Shown one piece after another: positions 1 to 7,697 of a stretch of 64,000 nt of DNA (position 1 is the stretch's first letter; each line of letters opens with the position of its first letter). Where the stretch lies: contig PAMZ01000003.1 of the NCBI GenBank assembly GCA_002707495.1, positions 186,001-250,000 on the forward strand, in the 5' to 3' direction. The position numbers and the translations under genes were made by a program. The notes beneath the pieces are model-generated. The model worked only from the letters and a program-made list of their open reading frames with translations. It was not told the DNA's origin and searched no databases. This DNA is from Halobacteriovoraceae bacterium. Lineage in GTDB: Bacteria; Bdellovibrionota; Bacteriovoracia; Bacteriovoracales; Bacteriovoracaceae.

Positions 1-280
1 CAGTGTCTTCGATCAACTCTAAAATAGAAGCTTGTCCCCCTACCGCTTCAAGCTTTCCCATGTCAGTGAGCTTGGAACAAATACTGACGAGATCGAATGG
101 TTTACTATCATTAAACTGTTCAAAGATAGCGCTAAAAATAGTTCCAAATCGGGGGTGGTAAAAATCTTGTTCAGAAATGCCAAGGTCTGTGATCTCTTCG
201 AATGAAGAATTGTCGGTTAAGAGGCAACCTAAAAAGGCTTTCTCTGCCATCAAATCATGAGGTAGTTCTTGAGATTCCAT
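1..280 (-). CDS. dnaB: Replicative DNA helicase DnaB, N-terminal part (cut by window edge)
   Basis: The reading frame opens at an ATG at 278-280 and runs without a stop off the left edge, giving about 93 residues. They match the N-terminal helical domain of DnaB: a PHDLMAEKAFLGCLL stretch, then ...DFYHPRFGTIFSAIFEQF..., ...PFDLVSICSKL... and ...LEAVGGQASILELIE. DnaB is the hexameric 5'-3' helicase that unwinds DNA at the replication fork. The order rpsF, rpsR, rplI, dnaB is a well-known bacterial arrangement and supports the call. A terminator-like hairpin separates it from rplI, so it may be transcribed partly on its own. The RecA-like ATPase half lies outside the window. Confidence 0.93.
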   Translation of the reverse strand, partial: MESQELPHDLMAEKAFLGCLLTDNSSFEEITDLGISEQDFYHPRFGTIFSAIFEQFNDSKPFDLVSICSKLTDMGKLEAVGGQASILELIEDT

Positions 281-296
281 ATCCTTGCCTTGATTT

Positions 297-323
297 AAAA
301 GAGGCACCTTCGATGAAGGTGCC
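297..323 (-). terminator. Intrinsic terminator after rplI
   Basis: A perfect 9-bp stem (GGCACCTTC at 303-311 and GAAGGTGCC at 315-323) with a 3-base GAT loop is followed, on the minus strand, by CTCTTTT. It lies between the rplI stop and the dnaB start, so it should end or attenuate transcription of the ribosomal operon before dnaB. Confidence 0.75.
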
Positions 324-348
324 CTAGATTTATGCTTTTATAAAAAAA

Positions 349-936
349 TTATGCTTCTTCTGAAGTTGTTTCTTCAGATGTTTCAGCAGTTGCCTCTGCA
401 CCTTCTTCAGCAGCAGCTTCAGCTTTTTCTGCTTTTGCTTTTTTAGCTTTTGCAGCAGCTTCTTGCTTTTTCTTCATTTCTTCAGCTTGCTTAGGATCAA
501 TTTCAACTTTTACCTTAAAAGTTGCTTCTACACCTTTAAAGAGTTTAGCTGAGATTTCGTACTCGCCTAAAGTTTTAATAGGAGTATCAACATTGATGAG
601 TCTTCTCTCAACATGAATCCCAAGTTTTTCTAACTCTTTTGATAATTCAGTGTTTGTCACTGTACCAAAAAGAGTACCATTTCCACCAACTTTCTTTACT
701 AGAGAAATGGCAACATTCTTAAGCTTTCCAGCAACTTCTTCAGCCGCTGCTTTTTCTTCTGCAACTTTTTTAGCTAGCATTTTCTGGTAATCTGCCATTT
801 GCTTTGAATTACCTTCATCAGCAAGTTTGGCCATTTTATTAGGGATAAGAAAATTTCTTGCATATCCTTGAGATACATTTACGATCTCTCCGATATTCCC
901 CAAGCTTTTCACTTTATTGGTTAGGATAACCTTCAT
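349..936 (-). CDS. rplI: 50S ribosomal protein L9 with a long acidic/basic tail
   Basis: Structural protein bL9 of the large ribosomal subunit, which binds 23S rRNA and reaches across to neighbouring ribosomes. The N-terminal signature (G-x-x-G-E-I-V-x-V-x-x-G-Y-A-R-N-F-L-I-P, about residues 13-32) is intact, followed by the long connecting helix and the C-terminal domain ending near residue 147. The protein is 195 residues, against about 150 for most L9. The extra ~48 residues are low-complexity: first Lys/Ala-rich, then Glu/Ala/Thr-rich. It is the last gene of the ribosomal operon and is followed by a terminator hairpin. The tail's role cannot be read from sequence. Confidence 0.96.
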   Translation of the reverse strand: MKVILTNKVKSLGNIGEIVNVSQGYARNFLIPNKMAKLADEGNSKQMADYQKMLAKKVAEEKAAAEEVAGKLKNVAISLVKKVGGNGTLFGTVTNTELSKELEKLGIHVERRLINVDTPIKTLGEYEISAKLFKGVEATFKVKVEIDPKQAEEMKKKQEAAAKAKKAKAEKAEAAAEEGAEATAETSEETTSEEA

Positions 937-937
937 T

Positions 938-1954
938 TTATTCTCCTTGATTCTTTTTATTCAACAAGTTTTTAAAATCGACAAAAGTGTCGATCAATCC
1001 AATAACTGCTACACCCCATGACAGCATAAATACGGTCGTCACCACTAAAAAAGATCTGAAAAATCCATAAATTTTCATGGCATCTAAGAAATAAAGATAA
1101 ATCCCAAATCCATGAAAAAAATAAAAGATTCCTAGAACAAATAATCCTGTTTGGGCCACAGTTCCTACGGAGCCGCTCAACAGCCCAGTCACCTCATACT
1201 CAGCACCTAGGTAGGTGGTTAGTAAGACTATCACCAGCCAAACAAATTGATCAGGCATCTTAAAATTAGTTAAAACTTTTTCAGTATAACGCTTGCCCTG
1301 GCTGAACGGAGTTAAAACTCTTCTCAATCTCAAAGCAAAAAACATATTTATCCATAATGTCAAAAAGACAGCTACGCTTAAAAGCGTAGGGATGGTTTTG
1401 ATAATTTCTTCGGCCATTAAATCTGGTTTACTCAATAATGCTTCAAACTGAAGAGTATCGGTTCTTCCAGATGCTTTTATTTCCTCAAGCCGCTCTTCCA
1501 TATTAAAGCTTGGTATAACTTCCTTAATTATTAATTGCTTAATACCAGCCTCTGAAGTCATGTCAACATACAGAAATACTGTCGCAAAAAAGATAAGAGC
1601 AGCAATACCTGTCACCACAATTCCTCTGATAGGAGCAATTTCTCTATGAATAAATTCGCTTAAAGCAATGGCAATGATCGCTGAAAAAAGAAAATATCCG
1701 AGAGGAGAAATATCTCTGATAAGTTCAACACTTAGTAGTCCAAGGACTCCCCCTGATATAAGGATAAGACCAAAAGTTTTGGCCCTGCCATATAGAAGTG
1801 AACTTATGATTAAAGGAAGTGGTGTTAGGATAGCAAAAGGCGCCATAAATGACCCAGGTGCCAACAGGGCACAAAGAACAACACTTATTCCCCCTAAGGC
1901 GAAAAAGCGCCTTGGATTAAATTTGGAAATATCTTTGCTTGAGTTGGCCATCAT
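938..1954 (-). CDS. DUF2232-type multi-pass membrane protein
   Basis: A hydrophobic protein of about 338 residues with roughly eight predicted membrane segments, beginning just after a short N-terminal tail (MMANSSKDISKF). Its place between the S18-coding part and rplI, and its general look, match the DUF2232/YybS-like family often inserted in this operon in delta-type proteobacteria. The molecular function of that family is not established. The start is uncertain: tandem ATGs at 1954 and 1951 are most likely, with an in-frame TTG at 1963. No strong ribosome binding site is visible, so translation may be coupled to the gene just upstream, whose stop is at 1966-1968. It ends one base before the rplI start codon. 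Confidence 0.75.
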   Translation of the reverse strand: MMANSSKDISKFNPRRFFALGGISVVLCALLAPGSFMAPFAILTPLPLIISSLLYGRAKTFGLILISGGVLGLLSVELIRDISPLGYFLFSAIIAIALSEFIHREIAPIRGIVVTGIAALIFFATVFLYVDMTSEAGIKQLIIKEVIPSFNMEERLEEIKASGRTDTLQFEALLSKPDLMAEEIIKTIPTLLSVAVFLTLWINMFFALRLRRVLTPFSQGKRYTEKVLTNFKMPDQFVWLVIVLLTTYLGAEYEVTGLLSGSVGTVAQTGLFVLGIFYFFHGFGIYLYFLDAMKIYGFFRSFLVVTTVFMLSWGVAVIGLIDTFVDFKNLLNKKNQGE

Positions 1955-1965
1955 CAAAATCAATA

Positions 1966-2562
1966 CTATCTAAAAGTGTGTCGAGACATATAACTGATAA
2001 GTCCCATACAACGTCCACGTTTAATCGCAGTTGTCGCCATTCTTTGATACTTAGGTCTTAATCCAGTCACACGAGCAGGAGAAATTTTTCCAAATTCGTT
2101 TACTAACCAACCATAAGTTGTAGGATCTTTCCAATCTGGTTCAGTTTTCTTGGCAGAAAACCAGCAAGACTTCCTTTTTGAGAAAGCTTTTCTTTCTTTG
2201 TCAGAGTCTCTTCCAGCTTCAGCAGTTGTGTGATTAGGATTTTTATATCCCTTAACAATAGCTTCTTTGTCTGCTTCTACACCAAGTTTAACAACAATGA
2301 ATTTAAGAACGTCTTCAGAGATCTTGAATCTTCTTTCAAGTTCTGCGTTCACATCACCATTGGCTTTGTACATTGTGTAGAAGTAGGTACCTTTAGTTTC
2401 ACCACTTGCTGTGGCCTGGGCAAAAGTTTTGACACCCCAGTCATCGTTGATAAGAACTTCCCCACCCATTTCATTGATGGTTTTCTCGACAACTTCTTTC
2501 ATTGCCTTCACTTCAGCTTCACCAGCTTGCGTGCGAAGAACATACGCGGTTTCATAAATCAT
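1966..2562 (-). CDS. rpsF-rpsR: Fused ribosomal protein S6-S18
   Basis: One open frame of 198 residues encodes bS6 (about residues 1-97, beginning MIYETAYVLRTQAGE) and bS18 (about 123-198, with KRKSCWF, ISPARVTGLRPKYQRM and AIKRGRCMGLISYM). A ~25-residue linker (ends ...TTAEAGRDSDKERK) joins them. No stop and no in-frame ATG, GTG or TTG lies between the halves, so S18 is not separately startable in this frame. In other bacteria S6 and S18 are separate proteins that pair on the platform of the 30S subunit. The frame extends upstream, but the start is set at the ATG at 2562 because AGGAG sits 5 bases before it and S6 homology begins there. Confidence in both halves is very high; the fusion should be checked against the raw reads. 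Confidence 0.93.
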   Translation of the reverse strand: MIYETAYVLRTQAGEAEVKAMKEVVEKTINEMGGEVLINDDWGVKTFAQATASGETKGTYFYTMYKANGDVNAELERRFKISEDVLKFIVVKLGVEADKEAIVKGYKNPNHTTAEAGRDSDKERKAFSKRKSCWFSAKKTEPDWKDPTTYGWLVNEFGKISPARVTGLRPKYQRMATTAIKRGRCMGLISYMSRHTFR

Positions 2563-2746
2563 AATGACTCCTGGTTTATAATTAAGCCCCTTGCGGAGCG
2601 AGTTTACATGATTGTTTTTACTTAAATAAATGTCGGTGCACAGTAGCATGAGCTTTTTGGAATGGGAAGCCTCCACAACACAAAAGCAATGCGTTAAGCA
2701 TCGGAAATTACTTCCAAGATTCCGTTATTTCAGATAAATTTTAATT

Positions 2747-3427
2747 ATGCGTGTTTTACTAAGTTTTTTAGTCTTCATGGTTTTAAAACTAATCTCTAAA
2801 ATTTTTTATAGATTGGAAGTCAATTGGCTAAGTGAGCTTGGTCAAGACTTCGATAAGATTAGACTCATCGTCTTTTTGAATCACACCTCTCTTTATGAAC
2901 CTCTTTACGTGGCAGCGGCTCCAAATTCGTTTTTATGGAGACTTTCTAGAAAGATGGTCGCGCCAGCTGCAGATAAAACCTTAAATCGACCCATCGTAGG
3001 ATTTTTCTGGAAAATAATGAGTCCCGGATTGATAACAATTACCCGAAAAAGAGATAAGTCTTGGTATCGGTTTCTCGAAGCAATTGAGAGAAGAAGTGTA
3101 ATTGCCATTGCTCCCGAAGGGAGAATGAAAAGAAAAAATGGCTTAGACTCTGAAGGAAAACCCATGAGTATTCGAGCTGGAGTTGGTGAGATTTTTGAAG
3201 AACTAAACGAGGGACGAATTCTTATTGCATACTCTGGAGGTCTTCATCATGTTCAGCATCCAGGCCAATTTTTTCCTAAATTGTTTAAGACGATAAAGCT
3301 CAATATTGAAGTTCTAGATATCCCTGAGTACAAAAGCCAATTTTCTCAAGATCCCAAATTGCGAAGAAAAGAATTCGTTGCAGATCTAGAGGCAAGACTA
3401 AAAAAGAATGTTCCTAAAATGTCATAA
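2747..3427 (+). CDS. PlsC-like 1-acyl-glycerol-3-phosphate acyltransferase
   Basis: A 226-residue membrane-associated acyltransferase, of the family that transfers a fatty acyl group to lysophosphatidic acid or a related lipid. An N-terminal hydrophobic segment (residues 1-20) is followed by the catalytic block NHTSLYEP (residues 45-52). This gives His46-x4-Glu51 in place of the usual HX4D. The glycerol-phosphate binding block APEGR is at 122-126. The size fits PlsC. It stands alone, divergent from the ribosomal operon. No Shine-Dalgarno sequence is visible before the ATG; a GATAAA hexamer lies 8 bases upstream, so the message may be nearly leaderless. Substrate is not certain because of the Asp-to-Glu change. 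Confidence 0.8.
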   Translation: MRVLLSFLVFMVLKLISKIFYRLEVNWLSELGQDFDKIRLIVFLNHTSLYEPLYVAAAPNSFLWRLSRKMVAPAADKTLNRPIVGFFWKIMSPGLITITRKRDKSWYRFLEAIERRSVIAIAPEGRMKRKNGLDSEGKPMSIRAGVGEIFEELNEGRILIAYSGGLHHVQHPGQFFPKLFKTIKLNIEVLDIPEYKSQFSQDPKLRRKEFVADLEARLKKNVPKMS

Positions 3428-3462
3428 ACCACTTTAAATTTAGGTGAGCAGCCTATTGCAAA

Positions 3463-3482
3463 TACCTATCGCCATATAGGTA
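3463..3482. repeat. Short inverted repeat in intergenic region
   Basis: TACCTAT at 3463-3469 and ATAGGTA at 3476-3482 form a perfect 7-bp dyad around a 6-base spacer. It lies between the acyltransferase stop and the VOC gene. No T-run follows on either strand, so it is not a convincing terminator; it could be a binding site. Confidence 0.35.
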
Positions 3483-3565
3483 CAATCGATTTCCCTTTAA
3501 ACCAATACAGCTGATATTTTGATGACAAGAACATCAATAATGTCGTTCGAAAAAAGGAATAAAAA

Positions 3566-3967
3566 ATGCTAAATTTTAAAGCATACGATCATATAAATTT
3601 AACTGTTAGTAATCTAGAAGAGTCTGTTTCTTTCTATCAAAAAGCATTTGGATTTGAAGTAAAAGAAGAAGGGATTTCAACTGGGTTCGGCTTGGATTAT
3701 ATAATTCTAGGTCTCTCTCATAGGGGGTTTATTTGTCTCTATCAAGCAAAAGAGAAGATACCTGAGCGGTCTCGCATAAATCATATTGGCATCCATGTTG
3801 ATAATCTTGCGGAGGCTTTGCCTTTATTGAAAGAGCAGAAGGTTGAAATTGTCCCATATGGAAATGAAGAAGGGCTGGTCACATATCCTTCATCAAAATC
3901 TGTTTATATTAAGGATCCTGATGGCAACGAAATTGAGCTATCTGATAATTTTGGAGGAGGGCTCTGA
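3566..3967 (+). CDS. VOC (glyoxalase/bleomycin-resistance) family protein
   Basis: A 133-residue single-domain protein of the vicinal-oxygen-chelate superfamily. The N-terminal beta strand DHINLTVSNLEESVSFYQ carries the usual metal-site His, followed by the FYQKAFGFEV helix. The second half repeats the fold with INHIGIHVDNLAEAL. The C-terminus KDPDGNEIEL supplies the typical metal-ligand Glu. Members include glyoxalase I, dioxygenases and resistance proteins, and this sequence does not settle which. A good ribosome binding site (AGGA, 8 bases upstream) supports the start. It appears monocistronic. Confidence 0.85.
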   Translation: MLNFKAYDHINLTVSNLEESVSFYQKAFGFEVKEEGISTGFGLDYIILGLSHRGFICLYQAKEKIPERSRINHIGIHVDNLAEALPLLKEQKVEIVPYGNEEGLVTYPSSKSVYIKDPDGNEIELSDNFGGGL

Positions 3968-4055
3968 CCAAAAAAAAACACCTAAGTGATTGATTTAAAA
4001 GCTTAACTGAGTTTTATGGTCAACTTTACCTTAAATTGAGTCGATAATGAGTGCT

Positions 4056-4898
4056 ATGAAGAACTTAATCCTATTAGCACTCATCTTTTCCTCTTATACT
4101 CATGCCGCCAGTTCGGAATACCTTACCTTGAAAGATCATATCGATGCCTTAGAGAATTCTTTAATTCAAAACTTTGATGTAGAAATTCCTGATACTAAAT
4201 CAGGCATTCCTTTTGAGGCTTACCAAAAAGCTTTGACTAAAATAGAGGTGCAATACACACAGCAATTAAAACTTTTTGAAAGTGTTGGATTTGAACTTGA
4301 TGAGTTAAGACTAGCACTAGCCTCAGAATTTAAATCCGGACATATCAATAAAAACGAGAGGGAAAGACTGGTCAACAGTATAGACTATGCAAAAAGGATC
4401 ATACTCCAGTCTAGAAGAGAAGAGATTCAAAGGGTTTATTTTAGTCTCAAATCTAAACTCTCTCATATTCCAAAACTAGAACGTCTTCACCAGCAACTGG
4501 CCAAAGCTTCCAAGGAAGACTGCCCTATAAAAAATTTATTCTTTGATAAGTTGAAAGGCGTGCTAAGCTTCAATGTTTGGGCAAGATCAGTCGATGGAAT
4601 CGCCAGCCAAGAAAAGTCTATGAACTTTATCCTAACTCAGGGTGATATCTCTCAAGGCTCTATCAATTCAGAGGTCAGAAAAAAAGGCGTAAGAGAAGAG
4701 TATGTAACTCAGTTCCAGTCTCGATTCCCTAGCAGTGATGGTGTATTTGCCTTCACACTCAAGCAGGATGATAATGGCGAACTTACTCATGTAGCCTTTC
4801 AACAAATGGAAGCTAAAACACCTTGGGTTGAAATCATGGGAATGTCTTTCGGTCAAGATACTGAAAACAGATCATGTTCATGCACACTAACTAATTAA
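4056..4898 (+). CDS. Secreted protein of unknown function
   Basis: About 280 residues with a clear signal peptide (MKNLILLALIFSSYTHA, cleavage likely after THA). The mature part is mostly helical and charged, with a long helix-rich stretch near residues 70-150. It ends with a Cys-rich tail (SCSCT). I do not recognise a family. The longer frame begins at an ATG at 4047, but the second ATG at 4056 starts directly at the signal peptide. No Shine-Dalgarno is visible; a GATAAT hexamer at 4043-4048 lies 7 bases before the second ATG, as if the transcript were leaderless. The 3' end overlaps the convergent RNase G gene by 8 bases. Confidence 0.7.
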   Translation: MKNLILLALIFSSYTHAASSEYLTLKDHIDALENSLIQNFDVEIPDTKSGIPFEAYQKALTKIEVQYTQQLKLFESVGFELDELRLALASEFKSGHINKNERERLVNSIDYAKRIILQSRREEIQRVYFSLKSKLSHIPKLERLHQQLAKASKEDCPIKNLFFDKLKGVLSFNVWARSVDGIASQEKSMNFILTQGDISQGSINSEVRKKGVREEYVTQFQSRFPSSDGVFAFTLKQDDNGELTHVAFQQMEAKTPWVEIMGMSFGQDTENRSCSCTLTN

Positions 4899-6471
4899 CA
4901 AAAATTTCGTATTGCTCAATATGATAGGAGTTGTCAGCCCGAATGGTTAACTGTTTGCCCAGTGACTCCTCCAAGTTTTCAATAATAAAAAAGTCTTCGC
5001 TAGTAAGCTGTGAGCAAACTTCAGGGTGAGCAAAAATGGAAACTTTTGAAGAGCTCTCCTCTTTAACTGACTTCATAACTTCTCTAAGAATTTCAAAACA
5101 TACAGAGCTAACTGATTTAACCTTACCTGTCCCTTCGCAATAAGGGCATGATTGGCACATCATACGAGTTAAGGTGTCGCGAGTACGTTTTCGCGTCATC
5201 TCAACTAAACCCAACCCTGAAATAGGAAGAACGTTTGTTTTTGCTCTATCTTTTTTTAACGCCTCTAGAAGTGCCGCATAAACCTGTTCTCTATGCGCTT
5301 CTTTTTCCATATCAATAAAATCAATAATAATGATTCCACCACAATTTCTTACTCTTAGCTGGTAACAAATTTCTTTAACAGCTTCGAGGTTAGTTTTTAG
5401 AATTGTTTCTTCAAGAGTTCTCTTTCCTACAAACTTTCCGGTATTAACATCGATTGAAACCAAAGCTTCAGTCTGGTCTATATTAAGTGAGCCTCCAGAG
5501 CGAAGGTAGACTTTATTACTTAAGGCCCTCTCAATTTCGACATCTATATTATAATGCTCGAACAATGGAGTTTGAGAGTCAAAAAGCTCTACCTTCCCTT
5601 TTAAAGACGGAAGATACCTATTTATAAACTTCTCCACCTGTTTGAAGTTAGATCGGTCATCTACGACGATTTTCGTTACATCTTCATCGGTAATATCTCT
5701 CAATGCTCGTTGAGTGAAGCTTAAGTCCTGATAAATCAGTTTTGGAGCTGAAACCTTTTCGTTATTCTTTGAAGTGTCTTTCCAAATTTTGACCAAAAGA
5801 TTGTAATCATTTTTTAAGATTTTATGACTTTGTCCCTCTGCAACCGTCCTAGCTATAACTCCCTTTCCTTCAGGTCTTATCGTCTCAAGAATTCCTTTAA
5901 GCCTTTCTCGCTCTTCATCATTTTCAATCCTTCGTGAGACTCCAACATGTTCAATTAATGGCATATAAACAATATGCCTTCCCGCAAGAGTGATATGCCG
6001 GGTGATTCGAGGTCCTTTGGTTGAGATAGGCTCCTTGGCTACCTGAACCAGGATTTCATCTCCCTCTTTTAAAAAATCTTGGATTTTGATGTCCGCTCTG
6101 TATTTGAGATCTACTGTATCTGAGTAAGTACTTAGTTCGTCGGGAATTGTTTGACCAAGGCGCTCTCTTTTTTGCGCTAATTCTTTTTCTCTTTCAACCA
6201 GTCTTTTTGCCATATCCCTTTGCTCTTCTAGTGTTGGAATATACGCATCATCAACATATAAAAATGCCGCTCGCTCATAACCAATATCCACAAAAGCTGA
6301 CTGCATGCCTGGTAGCACTCGCAGAACTTTACCGAGATAGATATTTCCCACAGAGGGTTTTGCCGTGTTGTTGGTGTCACGATCGATTAAAAAATCGATG
6401 ATATCACCATTTTCAACCAATGCGATTCGACACTCGCTATGAGTTTGGTTGATCACTAATTCTTTTGCCAT
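4891..6471 (-). CDS. rng: Ribonuclease G/E family endoribonuclease
   Basis: A 526-residue member of the RNase E/G family, which cuts single-stranded RNA during rRNA maturation and mRNA decay. The S1-like RNA-binding domain is at the N-terminus (about residues 38-130, NIYLGKVLRVLPGMQSAFVD). The catalytic DNase-I-like part contains IIIIDFIDME and, further on, KKDRAK, which supply the two Asp ligands of the magnesium site known from E. coli RNase E. The zinc-link motif CPYCEGTG is present. The length suits RNase G; there is no long RNase E-type scaffold tail. It starts at ATG 6471 and converges on the secreted-protein gene. Confidence 0.93.
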   Translation of the reverse strand: MAKELVINQTHSECRIALVENGDIIDFLIDRDTNNTAKPSVGNIYLGKVLRVLPGMQSAFVDIGYERAAFLYVDDAYIPTLEEQRDMAKRLVEREKELAQKRERLGQTIPDELSTYSDTVDLKYRADIKIQDFLKEGDEILVQVAKEPISTKGPRITRHITLAGRHIVYMPLIEHVGVSRRIENDEERERLKGILETIRPEGKGVIARTVAEGQSHKILKNDYNLLVKIWKDTSKNNEKVSAPKLIYQDLSFTQRALRDITDEDVTKIVVDDRSNFKQVEKFINRYLPSLKGKVELFDSQTPLFEHYNIDVEIERALSNKVYLRSGGSLNIDQTEALVSIDVNTGKFVGKRTLEETILKTNLEAVKEICYQLRVRNCGGIIIIDFIDMEKEAHREQVYAALLEALKKDRAKTNVLPISGLGLVEMTRKRTRDTLTRMMCQSCPYCEGTGKVKSVSSVCFEILREVMKSVKEESSSKVSIFAHPEVCSQLTSEDFFIIENLEESLGKQLTIRADNSYHIEQYEIFVN

Positions 6472-6556
6472 GGTTAAAAAACCTTAATTCTAATTCTCCT
6501 CTATTTTAGCTCGAATCTCACAGCTGGAAAAGACGCGGGATAATGTGCCCTCTCAC

Positions 6557-6585
6557 TTTAAACTGAGCCTACATCTGCCGATAGT
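6557..6585 (+). promoter_or_regulatory. Candidate promoter giving a leaderless transcript
   Basis: TTTAAA (6557-6562), a 17-base spacer and GATAGT (6580-6585) end only 5 bases before the ATG at 6591. No Shine-Dalgarno sequence is present. If used, transcription would start at or within a base or two of the start codon. Confidence 0.35.
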
Positions 6586-6590
6586 ATTTT

Positions 6591-7697
6591 ATGTCGACAC
6601 TCAATTTTACTGAATTAAAAAGCTCCATCTTAAAGCTTCATGAGCAATATGAGCGATATCTTCCCGCAACATTTTTTTCGGGAGGTTTTGTTTTAGATGT
6701 ACTGACTTTAGGAGAAGTTGACGAGATTTCTAATATTTTTGTTTTAAGTCTGTATCTCATTTTAGCTGTGGTTATTTTATCACTAGAAGTTCTTGGGGTG
6801 AACTCTCTTAAAACAGACCTTAAGTGGCTTCAAAAATCCTTTACCTACAGGGAAGATGCTTTTCATTTTTGTCTTGGAGCCCTCTTAAGTGCTTTTACAC
6901 TTTTCTATTTTAAGAGTAGTTCTTTAGCCAATTCTTTTTTCTTTTTAGGCTTTATGGTCATCATTTTACTCTTGAATGAAATACCGCGATTTCAAAAGTT
7001 CGGAATGGTCATACGTTCTGTTTTAATCATGTTAGCGCTTGAAAGCTATCTCATCCTTATCATCCCTACCGCTTTAGGACAGGTCAGTGATCTTGTTTTT
7101 TTGCTCTCAATCACTTTGTCATTCTGTCTGTCGGGATTAGCTCTTTGGCTTTTATCTAAAAGTTTAGTGGAAACAAAACTTGTCTTGAAAAATATGTTCT
7201 TTCCTCAAATTGCAGTCCTCGCTTTATTTATACTTCTCTATTGGACCAAGGTATTACCACCAGTCCCTTTAAGTATAAAGTCCATCGGGATTTATCATAA
7301 TGTCATAAAAAAAGACTCTGAATACTACGTTCTCACTGAGAAGCCAGTTTGGAAGTTTTGGCATAATGGAGATCAAGAATTCTTGGCGCGGCCCGGGGAT
7401 AAGGTCTACGTGGCTGCAAGTGTTTTTTCTCCTGCCGGCTTTAGTGGAAAAGTCTTTCTAAGATTTATGCAAGAAAGTCGAGACGGCTGGATCACTTCTG
7501 ATCGTATCCCAATAAACATTCTAGGAGGAAGACTTGGGGGCTTTAGAGGTTACGCTTACAAATCCAATTATAATCCTGGAAATTGGCAGGTTCGAGTTGA
7601 AACTGCAACCGGCCTTGAAATTGGACGAATCAATTTTGAGATTAAAGATGACCCTGCCACTATTGAGGAGAGAACTTTTCGCCAAATCAAATTCTAA
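6591..7697 (+). CDS. DUF2914-containing polytopic membrane protein
   Basis: 368 residues. The N-terminal two thirds (about 25-235) is a run of hydrophobic helices. The C-terminal ~110 residues form a soluble domain that resembles DUF2914, ending GGFRGYAYKSNYNPGNWQVRVETATG followed by GRINFEI (quoted in parts). DUF2914 domains often end envelope proteins in Bdellovibrio relatives and other proteobacteria, and their function is unknown. The gene lacks a visible ribosome binding site. Its 3' end overlaps the convergent nupC gene by 4 bases. The family call rests on recalled motif resemblance, so moderate confidence. Confidence 0.7.
   Translation: MSTLNFTELKSSILKLHEQYERYLPATFFSGGFVLDVLTLGEVDEISNIFVLSLYLILAVVILSLEVLGVNSLKTDLKWLQKSFTYREDAFHFCLGALLSAFTLFYFKSSSLANSFFFLGFMVIILLLNEIPRFQKFGMVIRSVLIMLALESYLILIIPTALGQVSDLVFLLSITLSFCLSGLALWLLSKSLVETKLVLKNMFFPQIAVLALFILLYWTKVLPPVPLSIKSIGIYHNVIKKDSEYYVLTEKPVWKFWHNGDQEFLARPGDKVYVAASVFSPAGFSGKVFLRFMQESRDGWITSDRIPINILGGRLGGFRGYAYKSNYNPGNWQVRVETATGLEIGRINFEIKDDPATIEERTFRQIKF

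Noticed and set aside
2563-2676. Upstream extension of the S6-S18 frame to 2676
   Set aside because: S6 homology starts at the ATG at 2562 with AGGAG before it; the upstream part has no homology and lies in the probable promoter region.
3463-3482. Terminator for the acyltransferase gene
   Set aside because: The dyad lacks a T-run on either strand; kept only as a short inverted repeat.
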